A DNA stretch of 9,690 nt from Candidatus Moraniibacteriota bacterium (GCA_003534085.1 DQBY01000027.1:1-9690); one strand, 5' to 3'. Positions 2,704 through 9,253 are shown, counted from the first letter of the stretch. Program-made: numbers and translations. Notes: generated from the letters alone by a model not told the origin.

Positions 2704-4947
2704 ATGCTCAATCCAAACACCCATCTAAAATCCATTCCTAAAATACTTCCCAAGTATCTGAAGCCCTTGGAAAAACTCGGACTCAGAACAGTCCGGGATC
2801 TTTTGTTTTATTTCCCTTTCCGCTATGACGATTTTTCAAAAATAACCAGCTTGTCCGAAGAATTCATCGGACAGACGATAACTGTCGAAGGAACAGTTTC
2901 CAAAACGAAGCTGGCCAGAATTTTTCGGCGCAAAATGACAATCGCTGAAATAATCATCCAGGACGAAAATAATGTTCCGCTGAAAGCTGTCTGGTTCAAT
3001 CAGCATTTCATCCTTGAGGCAGCCAAGGAAGGAACGGTCGTCCGCCTTTCCGGAAAATTAGAAAAGGAAGGCAAGAAATTTCTGATGAAAGGTCCTGCCT
3101 GGGAAAGAGCGTCGCGCGAAGCCACCAACACTGGAATATTAGTTCCCGTTTACTCCGAAACAAAAGGCATCACTTCCAAGTGGATCCGTTGGCAGCTCAA
3201 AATGATTTTGGAACGAATCGGACACTCAGTGTCTTTAGGTCGTTCCGGTCGGGAGACACTGAGTGTCTTAGCTGATCCTATTCCATCCGATATTCTTCAG
3301 CGCTTGAATCTTTATGATATCCACACCGCCCTTCTCCAGATCCATTTCCCCGATTCTCAGGAAAAACTTCTGCGCGCCCAAAAAAGATTCGCTTTTGAGG
3401 AGATGTTTCTGGTGCAGCTCAAAACTTTGCAAGTAAAAAAAGATTGGGAAGGAAACGATTCCATCAAGATAGATTTCGACGAGAATCTGATCAAAAATTT
3501 TGTAAACGACTTGCCTTTCAAATTGACCGACGCGCAAAGAAAAGCATCTTTCGAAATTTTGAAAGATCTGGAAAAACCGAAACCGATGAACCGCCTTTTG
3601 AACGGAGATGTCGGCAGCGGCAAAACTGTCGTTGCTGCCATTGCCGCGCTTCAAGCTATGAAAGCGGATTATCAGGTAGCAATCATGGCCCCGACGGAAG
3701 TCTTGGCTAAGCAGCATTTTGAAAGCTTTTGCGAGTTGTTTTTTGGATATGATTTTAATATTTCACTGCTGACGAATAGTTATAAGCTTATCCAACGAAA
3801 AGGCTCTAAGAGCCCAATTGGGCTCTTAGAGCCTAAGCGGCAAGAATTGCTTAAAAATATATATTCCGGACAAATAAATCTAACAATCGGAACCCACGCT
3901 CTGATCCAAAAAGACGTAAAATTTAAAAATCTGGCTCTGGTCATAATCGATGAGCAACATCGGTTCGGCGTGGCGCAAAGAGCGGCCCTGCAACAAGCTG
4001 CTGAAGAAATAGAAATAATGGAAAAAAGTCAGCGTGAATCCGCGTCTAGTCCGCGCCAATCCGCGAAGCAAGTGCCTCACTTGCTTACTATGAGTGAATC
4101 CGCGTCTAGTCCGCGCCAATCCGCGAAGCAAGTGCCTCACTTGCTTACTATGACCGCCACTCCGATTCCCCGCACTCTGGCAATCGCACTTTTCGGAAGT
4201 TTGGAATTATCTATCCTGGATGAAATGCCGAAAAACAGAAAACCGATCATAACCAAAATAGTTCCTCCGTCCGGCCGAAAAGAAGTCTATAATTTCATAG
4301 CAAAAGAAGTTAAAAATGGCCGTCAGATTTTTGTCATCCTTCCTTTGATCGAAGAATCAAAAGCGCTCACCGAGGTCAAAGCGGCAACGACCGAACACAA
4401 GAAACTTTCGGAAATTTTCCCGGATTTTAAAATCGGACTTTTGCATGGAAGATTAAAGTCCGCTGAGAAGGAACAGGTCATGCAAGAATTTAAAGAGAAA
4501 AAAATACATATGCTGGTTTCCACCTCCGTAGTAGAAGTCGGAATCGATATTCCTAACGCCAGCGTGATGATCATTGAAGATGCAAACCGATTCGGACTTT
4601 CCCAACTGCATCAATTCCGCGGCCGCGTCGGCCGAGGCGAACATCAATCATATTGTTTCTTGTTTTCAAACACTTCTGACAATGCCAGACTGAAAGCGCT
4701 GGAACAAACCAACGATGGATTTGAAATCGCCGAAAAAGATCTGGCTCTTCGCGGGCCGGGCCAATTCTTCGGTTTGGTCCAATCAGGCATCCCTGATATC
4801 GCCATGAAAAACCTGAACAATATCCAGTTAATAAAATACTCCCGAGCCGAAGCTCAGAACTTGCTACGGACAGACCCTGAATTAAAAAATCATCCATCTA
4901 CGAAACAAGCGCTGCTTAGATTCTCACAAAACATTCACCTAGAATAA
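2704..4947 (+). CDS. recG: ATP-dependent DNA helicase RecG
   Basis: RecG is a branch-migration helicase that reverses stalled forks and processes Holliday and D-loop structures. From the ATG at 2704 (747 aa) the N-terminal wedge/OB region (about 45-150) is followed by the helicase core. Walker A is GDVGSGKT (301-308), motif Ia MAPTEVLA (328-335), motif II DEQH (416-419), motif III TATPIPRT (484-491), and the motif VI region HQFRGRVGRG (636-645). The family is usually about 680-700 aa. The excess comes from three in-frame inserts: a 47-bp palindromic element (residues 173-189), a 34-bp palindrome (about 366-378) and a 60-bp perfect tandem duplication (about 444-483) just before motif III. All helicase motifs are intact, so the enzyme is probably active. 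The in-frame ATG at 2629 is rejected because it lies in a repeat and adds a hydrophobic leader foreign to RecG. Confidence 0.95.
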   Translation: MLNPNTHLKSIPKILPKYLKPLEKLGLRTVRDLLFYFPFRYDDFSKITSLSEEFIGQTITVEGTVSKTKLARIFRRKMTIAEIIIQDENNVPLKAVWFNQHFILEAAKEGTVVRLSGKLEKEGKKFLMKGPAWERASREATNTGILVPVYSETKGITSKWIRWQLKMILERIGHSVSLGRSGRETLSVLADPIPSDILQRLNLYDIHTALLQIHFPDSQEKLLRAQKRFAFEEMFLVQLKTLQVKKDWEGNDSIKIDFDENLIKNFVNDLPFKLTDAQRKASFEILKDLEKPKPMNRLLNGDVGSGKTVVAAIAALQAMKADYQVAIMAPTEVLAKQHFESFCELFFGYDFNISLLTNSYKLIQRKGSKSPIGLLEPKRQELLKNIYSGQINLTIGTHALIQKDVKFKNLALVIIDEQHRFGVAQRAALQQAAEEIEIMEKSQRESASSPRQSAKQVPHLLTMSESASSPRQSAKQVPHLLTMTATPIPRTLAIALFGSLELSILDEMPKNRKPIITKIVPPSGRKEVYNFIAKEVKNGRQIFVILPLIEESKALTEVKAATTEHKKLSEIFPDFKIGLLHGRLKSAEKEQVMQEFKEKKIHMLVSTSVVEVGIDIPNASVMIIEDANRFGLSQLHQFRGRVGRGEHQSYCFLFSNTSDNARLKALEQTNDGFEIAEKDLALRGPGQFFGLVQSGIPDIAMKNLNNIQLIKYSRAEAQNLLRTDPELKNHPSTKQALLRFSQNIHLE
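3221..3267 (+). repeat. In-frame palindromic element, copy 1 (in recG)
   Basis: GACACTCAGTGTCT (3221-3234) and AGACACTGAGTGTC (3254-3267) are perfect 14-bp inverted repeats around a 19-bp centre. In the recG frame it encodes GHSVSLGRSGRETLSVL together with flanking bases. The same 47-bp element, same frame and same orientation relative to the gene, occurs in the glycosylase gene at 7056-7102 (about 40 of 47 bases identical). Confidence 0.9.
3801..3834. repeat. 34-bp perfect palindrome inside recG
   Basis: The sequence from 3801 to 3834 equals its own reverse complement. Each half is itself a short hairpin (GGCTCT-A-AGAGCC and GGCTCT-T-AGAGCC) around a central CAATTG. It is read in frame as GSKSPIGLLEPK, between motif Ia and motif II of RecG. 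Confidence 0.9.
4034..4153. repeat. Perfect 60-bp tandem duplication inside recG
   Basis: Bases 4034-4093 and 4094-4153 are identical. The unit is 20 codons, so the frame is kept and the peptide ESASSPRQSAKQVPHLLTM is read twice just before motif III. Each unit holds a 9-bp inverted repeat AAGCAAGTG/CACTTGCTT around CCT, and three A(A/G)TCCGCG words at 10-11 base steps. Full identity implies a recent event or ongoing homogenisation. Confidence 0.95.
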
Positions 4948-4967
4948 GAATTTTACTTCAAAATAAT

Positions 4968-5093
4968 CAGCCTGTAAAATATTCAACTACAAATTCGAGC
5001 TCGTGAGCGTTAAAAAATTTTTAGGTCCGCCGCGGGGCAACCAAAAATTTTAGCGAGAGAGCGAAGAATTTGTTTGAATATTTTACCCGGCTG
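4968..5093. repeat. MITE-like hairpin repeat downstream of recG (126 bp)
   Basis: CAGCC plus GTAAAATATTCAA (4968-4986) is matched at the other end by TTGAATATTTTAC plus GGCTG (5074-5093). Inner segments also pair: CAAATTC with GAATTTG, and AAATTTTTAGGT with ACCAAAAATTT. There is no ORF. It fills most of the gap between the convergent recG and cold-shock genes. Confidence 0.7.
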
Positions 5094-5107
5094 AGAGTTC
5101 TTTTTGT

Positions 5108-5134
5108 TACTTTTTCTTGCGGAAAGAAAAAGTA
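5108..5134. repeat. Hairpin TTACTTTTTCTT / AAGAAAAAGTAA
   Basis: A 12-bp inverted repeat with a short GCG-type loop lies between the recG-side repeat and the cold-shock terminator. It may act as a weak transcript end for recG, since no classic terminator is seen nearer to the recG stop. Confidence 0.55.
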
Positions 5135-5144
5135 AGAGAAAACA

Positions 5145-5167
5145 ACAAAAAACCCGCCGAAGCGGGT
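5145..5167 (-). terminator. Rho-independent terminator of the cold-shock gene
   Basis: Read on the minus strand, ACCCGC, loop TTCG and GCGGGT form a stable hairpin followed by seven T (5145-5151). On the + strand it is also followed by T-rich sequence, so it may end recG transcripts as well. Confidence 0.85.
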
Positions 5168-5192
5168 CTTTGTCTTTTTTATATGAAGAATG

Positions 5193-5393
5193 TTAGATTC
5201 TTGATACGTTGACAGCGTTTGGTCCTTTAGGACTTTCAGCTACCTCGAATTGAACCTTGTCGCCTTCTTTCAGATCATTGTACTGAACTCCAACGAGTTC
5301 CTTTGAGTGAAAGAAAAGATCCTTGTCACTACCTTCAACGGTAATGAATCCGAATCCGCGGTCGGTCAATCTTTTGATTGTTCCTTGTTGCAT
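5193..5393 (-). CDS. Cold-shock domain protein (CspA family, 66 aa)
   Basis: This is a single cold-shock (OB-fold) domain that binds single-stranded RNA or DNA and melts mRNA structure. RNP1 is RGFGFITV (12-19) and RNP2 is DLFFHSKEL (25-33). The end VAESPKGPNAVNVSRI matches the family C-terminus. The usual early KGWFN is replaced by KRLTDRGFGFI, so the first surface aromatic is missing. Length is normal (65-70 aa). It is a one-gene unit with a good promoter at 5484-5512 and its own terminator. The leader of about 84 nt is long for this genome and can form a hairpin, as in cold-shock genes controlled at the mRNA level. No clear Shine-Dalgarno site precedes the ATG. Confidence 0.95.
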   Translation of the reverse strand: MQQGTIKRLTDRGFGFITVEGSDKDLFFHSKELVGVQYNDLKEGDKVQFEVAESPKGPNAVNVSRI

Positions 5394-5430
5394 TTTCTTT
5401 TGCTTGGTTTAGTTAATTATCACATTGTTA

Positions 5431-5465
5431 CTGCAACTAAAGTTCGACTACGCTGCTTGTTGCAG
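5431..5465 (-). promoter_or_regulatory. Possible structured 5' leader of the cold-shock gene
   Basis: CTGCAAC (5431-5437) and GTTGCAG (5459-5465) are inverted repeats inside the leader. GCAG near 5462 can also pair with the adjacent CTGC, so two alternative hairpins compete. Control by temperature is an inference from known cspA leaders. Confidence 0.4.
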
Positions 5466-5483
5466 ACCCCTGTGACTCATATA

Positions 5484-5512
5484 ATTGTAGCATACCGAAA
5501 TGATTTTGTCAA
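5484..5512 (-). promoter_or_regulatory. Promoter of the cold-shock gene
   Basis: On the minus strand TTGACA (5507-5512), 17 bases and TACAAT (5484-5489). Start would be near 5477. Confidence 0.8.
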
Positions 5513-5628
5513 TCATTTTTAGAAATTATGACTACTTTTGCCTTATTAAGGCCTATTATGCTATAAAATCAAACTTTCTTTAAATAATCCAAGCATTTTT
5601 GTTGCCATCGCACATTGAAAAAAAGAAA

Positions 5629-5895
5629 CTAAGATAAAATTCCGCTTTCAATATGCCAGCCACCATCCGGACATTTTTCCCTAAAATTTATACTCAATGA
5701 GATAGATTCCAATTTTTCATTTGTGGCATGTCCAATTGCAGACTGCTTGTTTATGGAATGCTTTCCGCAAGAGCAATGGAAAATTTCATAATCTACTTCC
5801 GGATCAATTTTTCTGTGTTTCCCTCCACAGTGATGTACTTTGTGAGAATCAGCCTCATGGTGGATATGATGGAATAAAAATAAGATATCAGACAT
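5629..5895 (-). CDS. His/Cys-rich hypothetical protein (88 aa), possible zinc binder
   Basis: I do not recognise a named family. The protein has an unusual number of His and Cys: HHIHHEADSHKVHHCGGKH in the first 27 residues, then FHCSCGKHSI (39-48) and FREKCPDGGWHIESG near the end. CxCG plus the later C and His residues look like a metal-binding or treble-clef-like small domain; zinc binding is an inference. The compact IFHCSCGKHSINKQSAIGH segment followed by a strand-rich C-terminus suggests a conserved fold. It has a TATACT -10 (5912-5917) 16 bases before the ATG but a poor -35 that would fall in the terminator T-run of the gene behind it. No Shine-Dalgarno site is seen. From 5522 to 5628, between it and the cold-shock promoter, I see nothing. 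Confidence 0.7.
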   Translation of the reverse strand: MSDILFLFHHIHHEADSHKVHHCGGKHRKIDPEVDYEIFHCSCGKHSINKQSAIGHATNEKLESISLSINFREKCPDGGWHIESGILS

Positions 5896-5931
5896 ATATT
5901 TAGTTTAGTCCAGTATAGTACAATTCTTTAG

Positions 5932-5969
5932 AAAAAAATAGTGCTCCGGGCAATTTCTCCGGAGCACTA
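5932..5969 (-). terminator. Rho-independent terminator of the asparagine-synthase-like gene
   Basis: TAGTGCTCCGG (5939-5949) and CCGGAGCACTA (5959-5969) form an 11-bp stem with a 9-base loop. On the minus strand seven T follow (5932-5938). It lies six bases after the stop codon. Confidence 0.92.
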
Positions 5970-5975
5970 GCGATC

Positions 5976-6788
5976 TTATGAAACTTTGTTCAAGGCGTCG
6001 CAGAATCCTTTTTTCGGACGTTGAATTATTTCTTTCGGCAAATATTTCCGCGCAATCGTCCGGAGCGGAATTTTGCTCATTCTCCTGTTTGTTCGCATTC
6101 CTACCGGGATATGCGAGATGAATTCCACTACTTCTTTCTGTAGATACGGCAGGAGGACCTGAAGCCCGAAATGGCGCGCGCTTTTTTCCAAAGGGATGAG
6201 GTGCTTCGGGATGAGCTCCGCCCAAAGTCTCTGAAAAGCAAACTTCCTGTTTTTTTTCGTCCGCGGCTCCCGGTGAGCCCAATAGCCACCAAGCAGTTCG
6301 TCTATCCCATCATGTGCTATGAAGTGCGTGAAATTTCTTTCCGCTATACGCTTTAATACAAGGAATACTGCCGCGTCCCCTCGTGTGATTTTTTCCGATG
6401 GACGGATTTTTGCAAGTTCTCTCATGGCCCATGTGATCTCTTTTTCATTTGGGATGATTTCCGTGTGATTATCCTCCAGACCTAGCGCTTTGACAGCCAG
6501 TCTGGCATAGACGATATCAGGATGAGATCCACTCTCTCCAATCGTGAAGGTTTGAATGAATAAAGACGCGTTTCCTGCCCATTCTTTGATCCGTGAAAGA
6601 CAGAAGGAAGAATCAAGCCCTCCGGATAAAGTAGTCACAATCGCTCCATTTTTTCCTAGACATTCTTCGGAACAATTGCTTATAGCCTCCATAAGCACAT
6701 TCCGCAATCCTTGCGGATACCAGGTCATTTCCTCAGCTATGACCGGCAGCAAAGCGCCGTCTAGCCAGTTGTATACAGATTTGGGCAT
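5976..6788 (-). CDS. Stand-alone asparagine-synthase-type PP-loop ATPase (270 aa)
   Basis: The protein matches the C-terminal synthetase domain of AsnB-type enzymes, which adenylate a carboxylate and replace AMP by ammonia. The PP-loop is SGGLDSS (55-61). HDGIDELLGGYW (159-170) is the family's DGADELFGGY block, and RPKKGF (257-262) is the conserved C-terminal signature. The N-terminal glutaminase domain of about 200 aa, with Cys2, is absent, and the start is firm: AAGGAGGG lies just upstream of the ATG. The protein is therefore not truncated by annotation. It must use free ammonia, take it from a separate glutaminase subunit, or do a related amidation. It has its own promoter and terminator. 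Family membership is sure; the substrate is not. Confidence 0.88.
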   Translation of the reverse strand: MPKSVYNWLDGALLPVIAEEMTWYPQGLRNVLMEAISNCSEECLGKNGAIVTTLSGGLDSSFCLSRIKEWAGNASLFIQTFTIGESGSHPDIVYARLAVKALGLEDNHTEIIPNEKEITWAMRELAKIRPSEKITRGDAAVFLVLKRIAERNFTHFIAHDGIDELLGGYWAHREPRTKKNRKFAFQRLWAELIPKHLIPLEKSARHFGLQVLLPYLQKEVVEFISHIPVGMRTNRRMSKIPLRTIARKYLPKEIIQRPKKGFCDALNKVS

Positions 6789-6826
6789 CTTTTTGCCCTC
6801 CTTTCTTTTGATTTAAAGAACATTGA

Positions 6827-6855
6827 AATATATCAGCTTAAATGGCGCAAGTCAA
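6827..6855 (-). promoter_or_regulatory. Promoter of the PP-loop synthase gene
   Basis: On the minus strand TTGACT (6850-6855), 17 bases and TATATT (6827-6832). The -35 overlaps the stop codon of the upstream glycosylase gene. The leader of about 32 nt contains the strong AAGGAGGG site. Confidence 0.75.
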
Positions 6856-7448
6856 GCCAAGTAAAATCTCCACAAATAATGCTTGCAGTGTTTGGCATAA
6901 TCAATTCCGACCCTTTTGCTTTTCCTAATTTTATTTTTCGGAACCTTGATTCCCTTTTCAACCCAAAGCTTCTCCCCTTTTGTCAGATTCCAGCCGTTCA
7001 GCTTTCTGTCGATCCGCATAAATTTGGTTAATCTTCCTGGACCGCTTACCCGTAAGACACTCGGTGTCTCTCGACCAAAACGACCAAAAGACACCAAGTG
7101 TCCATCGCCTTGATTAATTTCAATTCCTCTGAGCATCACCGCCGCCGGAAAGTTTTTCTTTTCCGTGATGAAATTAATGATATTGTGCATGCCGTACACG
7201 AAATACACATACGCATGTCCCGCCTCCCCGTACATTATTTCCGTCCTGGGCGTCCTCCCCTTGGAAGCATGGCACGCCAGATCGTCTTCCCCGACATACG
7301 CTTCGACATCAGTGATCATGGCTCGAATAGTTTTCTTGCCGATTTTTCGGATTAAAAAACAACCAAGCAAAGCTTGGGCGACATCTAACGTATCCTTTTT
7401 ATAAAAGTTTCTTTTTAAAATCTTAGGATTTACGGACATACGAATCAA
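6852..7448 (-). CDS. DNA-3-methyladenine glycosylase (AAG/MPG family)
   Basis: This is a base-excision repair enzyme that removes alkylated purines such as 3-methyladenine and hypoxanthine from DNA. The catalytic Glu is E49 in ITDVEAYVGEDDLACHA. The conserved core continues with GRTPRTEIMYGEAGHAYVYFVYGMHN (64-89), AAVMLRGIE (102-110) and SGPGRLTKFM (135-144). Length is 198 aa, or 195 if the ATG at 7439 is used; the TTG at 7448 is a possible alternative, and neither has a clear ribosome site. Residues 116-132 are a peptide encoded by a 47-bp palindromic element that also occurs in recG. It lies in the variable loop before the GPGRL block, and the active site is untouched. It lies downstream of the glycosyltransferase gene on the same strand, separated by a 50-bp palindrome. 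Confidence 0.93.
   Translation of the reverse strand: MIRMSVNPKILKRNFYKKDTLDVAQALLGCFLIRKIGKKTIRAMITDVEAYVGEDDLACHASKGRTPRTEIMYGEAGHAYVYFVYGMHNIINFITEKKNFPAAVMLRGIEINQGDGHLVSFGRFGRETPSVLRVSGPGRLTKFMRIDRKLNGWNLTKGEKLWVEKGIKVPKNKIRKSKRVGIDYAKHCKHYLWRFYLA
7056..7102 (-). repeat. In-frame palindromic element, copy 2 (in the glycosylase gene)
   Basis: GACACTCGGTGTCT (7056-7069) and AGACACCAAGTGTC (7089-7102) are 14-bp inverted repeats with one mismatch around a 19-bp centre. Read on the coding strand it gives GHLVSFGRFGRETPSVL, sharing 13 of 17 residues with the recG insert, in the same frame and orientation. Both copies have G before and TTA after the 47 bases in the coding direction. Confidence 0.92.
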
Positions 7449-7461
7449 GCTAAAATACTAA

Positions 7462-7511
7462 TTACGAATTTTTAGCAGATTCGTACTTTCGCTAAATTCG
7501 TACGTTCGTAA
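7462..7511. repeat. 50-bp imperfect palindrome between the glycosyltransferase and glycosylase genes
   Basis: TTACGAA (7462-7468) and TTCGTAA (7505-7511) are the outer arms, and TTTAGC/GCTAAA the inner arms. TTCGTA words recur inside. It starts right at the glycosyltransferase stop codon. There is no T-run on the minus strand, so it is more likely a repeat or an mRNA processing hairpin than a terminator. Confidence 0.65.
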
Positions 7512-9200
7512 CTATTTTTTCCTCATCTTTTCCGTCACCCAGAATTCGCCGAAGTATCTTCCGAGCAGCATCCGCGTTTGCGAATCAACGGCCGGAAGAG
7601 CGGAAAGAAACGCGACCAATGGAGAAATTGCGTATTGGAAAAAGATAACTATATATTTGCTCCAATGGTATTTGCGCGGCTTCGGCGGAAGAGATAGCAT
7701 GGAAACCGGAATGCTGGCGAGAAGTCCGAGAAGCGCTATGTTCATCAAATTTTGAGTGAACAGAGGAAGATTGTGCGCCAGAACGCTGGTCCGGAAAGCG
7801 TCTCCCCCCAGAGCCAACGGCATCCAACCGAGAAAAGCCAAAATGAAAGAAGTGGTCGCCCAGGAAAAATGCCCCTCGATCAGCTCGAAAGATATCCTGA
7901 GTTTTTTTATCACCGGCACTTTCTTGTTCGGCCACAACGCCCTCATCGTCACCGGAAAATTTTCGATCCCGTACGCCCATCTTCTTTTTTGTTTGTATTG
8001 ATTTTTGATCGTCTTCCAATACGTCTCAGCCAAAACAGCATCCAGAGAAACCGGAAGCCGGATCGGCTGCACCTCATAGTCCCCGTCAAAATGCGCCAAG
8101 CATTTCCAATAGATGACTGAATCCTCACTGATCATGTTCACCGGCCAAAATCCCACTTTCACCAGAGTGTCGAACGGTTCACTGTGGGAAGAAAAAGTAA
8201 CCATCTCGCGGCGCGTGCTTTGAAAAAGATGCCAGAAGGAAGAACCGGTCACGATCAACCGCACGAAAGCATTCGTGTCCCAGATGTTGTTGTGGTACAT
8301 CGGCATCGGCTGATACGCCCGTTGGAGCCGTTTTGGATTGGTGATATAAGCATAAGTCAGAGCGGCAAAATATTCCGGGTGAGCGACGCTGTCGCAATCG
8401 AAGTTGGAAAAGATCACCCTTTTGTAATCGATGTTTCGCGCGTCCAGATATTTCATCAGCTCTTTGGCCGCGAAAGTCGCGTTCGAAGCCTTGCATTTCA
8501 TCTCTCCGGTCGCCACTATGTGCTCCGTCACCAGAAAATCCTTAAACACTCCTTGAAATTTATTTTTCAGATATTCCACCTTGGGAATCCGGTTCTCAGG
8601 ATCCTCTCTTTCCTCAGTCGCCAAAAGAACGATCATCTGACTTTTTGGGAAATTGGAATCCGCCAAAGATTGGATGGCGGGTTCGATAATTTCCGCCGGC
8701 TCATTAGCCGTCGGCAAAAGGACGACATGGATAATTTCGCGCCAATCCATTATTTCGCTTTTGACCGGAATCAACCTCTTCGTATCTTCCAGAATTTTTT
8801 TGGTCCGTTTAAGATAGAAAGTGGCCGCTAATTTTTTCCTCCATTCCATCAAGGGTATCTCTCTCCTGAAATTTTCAATTTTAACTATTCTCTTTTCAAT
8901 TTCTCCGATGAAATTTTCCGGATGCAATGTGTTCTGGCAGCGCTCCCACCAGTCGGTCCTTTTTCCCTCCCGCAGCTGCCAGTTCGCCTTGAACGAATAA
9001 TATGTGATAAAGATAATTCTAAAAATCCAATAGACGTCGAAGATGATTATAAACACAGCCGCCCAAACGGGAAGCAGAAAGGACAGGAAGAAAATCAGAA
9101 AAAAAGCGGTCCAAGCCAAAGAACCATGCACCATTTCCAGCGCGCGCTGGATCCTTCTCTCCTTCGGATCTTTAGTTTTCGGATCGGGAAATTTATACAT
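7512..9200 (-). CDS. Membrane-bound family 2 glycosyltransferase (562 aa)
   Basis: This GT-A fold enzyme (GT2) uses a nucleotide sugar on the cytoplasmic side and is held in the membrane. Two membrane segments lie at about 28-50 and 50-70. The catalytic domain runs from about 155 to 415: HVVLLPTANEP (158-168) starts the fold, DCD (268-270) is the DxD metal and sugar-nucleotide site, SED (358-360) holds the general-base region, and QKRRW (404-408) is the QxxRW motif of processive or cellulose-synthase-like GT2 enzymes. Three or four further membrane segments follow (about 447-466, 478-500, 515-537). The layout resembles polysaccharide synthases, but the product, cell-surface or exopolysaccharide, cannot be named. 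It has its own promoter, a leader of about 18 nt and no Shine-Dalgarno site. Confidence 0.88.
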   Translation of the reverse strand: MYKFPDPKTKDPKERRIQRALEMVHGSLAWTAFFLIFFLSFLLPVWAAVFIIIFDVYWIFRIIFITYYSFKANWQLREGKRTDWWERCQNTLHPENFIGEIEKRIVKIENFRREIPLMEWRKKLAATFYLKRTKKILEDTKRLIPVKSEIMDWREIIHVVLLPTANEPAEIIEPAIQSLADSNFPKSQMIVLLATEEREDPENRIPKVEYLKNKFQGVFKDFLVTEHIVATGEMKCKASNATFAAKELMKYLDARNIDYKRVIFSNFDCDSVAHPEYFAALTYAYITNPKRLQRAYQPMPMYHNNIWDTNAFVRLIVTGSSFWHLFQSTRREMVTFSSHSEPFDTLVKVGFWPVNMISEDSVIYWKCLAHFDGDYEVQPIRLPVSLDAVLAETYWKTIKNQYKQKRRWAYGIENFPVTMRALWPNKKVPVIKKLRISFELIEGHFSWATTSFILAFLGWMPLALGGDAFRTSVLAHNLPLFTQNLMNIALLGLLASIPVSMLSLPPKPRKYHWSKYIVIFFQYAISPLVAFLSALPAVDSQTRMLLGRYFGEFWVTEKMRKK

Positions 9201-9224
9201 TTTCTAGCGATTACTTCAAACGAA

Positions 9225-9253
9225 AGTATAGCCTTTTTCCCCTAAAAAGTCAA
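9225..9253 (-). promoter_or_regulatory. Promoter of the glycosyltransferase gene
   Basis: On the minus strand TTGACT (9248-9253), 17 bases and TATACT (9225-9230), 24 bases before the ATG. Confidence 0.78.

Noticed and set aside
3268..3717. 149-aa minus-strand ORF inside recG
   Set aside because: It is the shadow of the conserved RecG helicase core on the other strand.
4034..4153. CRISPR-like direct repeats
   Set aside because: There are only two abutting 60-bp units without spacers, inside a coding gene and in frame.
5540..5552. GCCTTATTAAGGC palindrome as a terminator or operator
   Set aside because: It is short, has no loop or T-run and no nearby promoter it would overlap.
8184..8831. 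215-aa plus-strand ORF
   Set aside because: It lies fully antisense to the glycosyltransferase catalytic region, has low-complexity basic composition and no start signal.
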